Part shown: in pieces, positions 5,099 to 5,421 of the stretch
Layout of the letters: the number at the start of each line of letters is the position of its first letter
Position numbering within the stretch: the stretch's first letter is position 1
Assembly (NCBI GenBank): GCA_016285815.1
Contig: JAEERN010000168.1
Location: 1-5,421, forward strand
DNA from: Clostridiales bacterium
GTDB lineage: Bacteria; Bacillota; Clostridia; Oscillospirales; QAMX01
Length of the DNA: 5,421 nt
Direction of reading: 5' to 3'
Notes under the pieces: model-generated
Seen by the model: only the letters and a program-made list of their open reading frames with translations
Database searches by the model: none
What the model was told of the DNA's origin: nothing
Position numbers and translations under genes: made by a program

Positions 5099-5333
5099 CT
5101 TCTCCGCGCCGGGGCTTCTCCTTTTCCGGAGCGAAGCCGCACCGCGCGGCTATCCCACCGAAGCGACGGCCACTCTTCACGGACAGACGGACCGGAATAA
5201 CCGGAAGGTGCGCAATACTCTTTTGAAAAAAACCACGTAAAAAATCCTCCAGGTCCTGAAGCGGAGGGAGGAAAAAGGATTGCCCCTGACCCAGGAGGCG
5301 CGCGCACTCATTCCGGAAATGAAAAAGTAAGCC
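5099..5333. other. Intergenic region without a complete gene
   Basis: No intact gene is visible. Small hairpins occur, GGCTTC/GAAGCC (5113-5118/5133-5138) and GCCGC/GCGGC (5136-5140/5146-5150). From 5241 to the TAA at 5328-5330 one frame reads as a hydrophilic, helix-like stretch (KILQVLKRREEKG, then LPLTQEARALIPEMKK) but is preceded by a TAA at 5238-5240 and has no usable start or ribosome binding site. It may be a decayed gene end or chance. Base composition becomes richer in A from about 5215 on. Confidence 0.4.
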
Positions 5334-5362
5334 TTGACAGGCTTGAGAGGGGACGGTAAAAT
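5334..5362 (+). promoter_or_regulatory. Strong promoter for a transcript leaving the window
   Basis: TTGACA (5334-5339) and TAAAAT (5357-5362) are separated by 17 nt, with one mismatch from consensus in the -10. Transcription should start near 5369. No substantial coding sequence begins in the remaining 52 nt, so the product either has a long leader or is an RNA gene. Confidence 0.85.
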
Positions 5363-5368
5363 GGTAAT

Positions 5369-5421
5369 AGGATATGCTCAAAGTGATAGCAATGTAGCAG
5401 AGAGACCGGACAAGAAAAGTA
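5369..5421 (+). ncRNA. Untranslated leader, possibly a T-box riboswitch start (truncated)
   Basis: The first 53 nt after the predicted start contain no credible gene. They end with GACAAGAAAAGTA (5409-5421). A purine-rich run ending in AGUA, some 30-55 nt into the transcript, is how many Firmicute T-box leaders begin Stem I (the 5' half of the S-turn). The specifier loop, the T-box sequence and the regulated gene would all lie beyond the right edge, so this cannot be confirmed. An ordinary long 5' UTR is the alternative. Confidence 0.3.

Noticed and set aside
4962..5240. 92-codon plus-strand frame starting inside the tRNA
   Set aside because: It begins within the tRNA acceptor region and crosses the terminator and the long hairpin; no ribosome binding site or domain.
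4989..5381. 130-codon minus-strand frame across the tRNA
   Set aside because: It runs antisense through tRNA-Leu and gives the familiar spurious tRNA-derived peptide (RWRGSNPHGIATTGF-like).
5374..5397. Tiny leader peptide frame MLKVIAM
   Set aside because: The ATG has only a weak AGG at poor spacing, and seven codons give no run of a regulating amino acid.

Overview
The window is ordinary chromosomal sequence of a GC-rich Gram-positive anaerobe, most likely Clostridia of the Oscillospiraceae/Ruminococcaceae type. The reasons are a strong G/C preference at third codon positions, AGGAGGTG-type ribosome binding sites, near-perfect TTGACA-17-TATAAT promoters, a tRNA gene without an encoded CCA, and a DUF512 radical-SAM gene directly in front of der and plsY. 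The lineage call is inference from gene content and style, not a database match.

Layout, left to right. Positions 1-35 may be the last codons of an upstream gene, followed by a plausible intrinsic terminator (34-78). A TTGACT-17-TATACT promoter (86-114) then drives a short non-coding stretch. That stretch folds into a closed stem followed by an 11-nt T-rich run, which looks like a small RNA or an attenuated leader of about 80 nt (121-204). Positions 205-468 hold no convincing gene, only small palindromes and an 11-nt tandem repeat. A perfect consensus promoter with an AT-rich upstream element (448-497) precedes the DUF177 (YceD-like) gene and rpmF (ribosomal protein L32), which form a two-gene operon closed by a probable terminator (1280-1316).

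A second cluster follows: a PDZ/radical-SAM/DUF512 protein (1441-2751), der (EngA, a double-GTPase ribosome assembly factor, 2782-4116) and plsY (glycerol-3-phosphate acyltransferase, 4149-4886). The gaps are about 30 nt and each of der and plsY has a good ribosome binding site. No promoter was recognised in front of the DUF512 gene. A second perfect consensus promoter starts 8 nt after the plsY stop and transcribes a tRNA-Leu(CAA) gene (4956-5039), followed by a short terminator and a 17-bp hairpin. Positions 5099-5333 show no complete gene. A third strong promoter (5334-5362) then starts a transcript that runs off the right edge; its first 50 nt look like an untranslated leader and resemble, weakly, the beginning of a T-box riboswitch.

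The genes share a theme of translation and growth: DUF177/L32 and Der act on the large ribosomal subunit, tRNA-Leu on decoding, and PlsY on the first acylation of membrane phospholipid synthesis. I found no mobile element, CRISPR array, or clear new multi-gene system. The items most worth a second look are the candidate small RNA at 121-204 and the truncated leader at the right edge.
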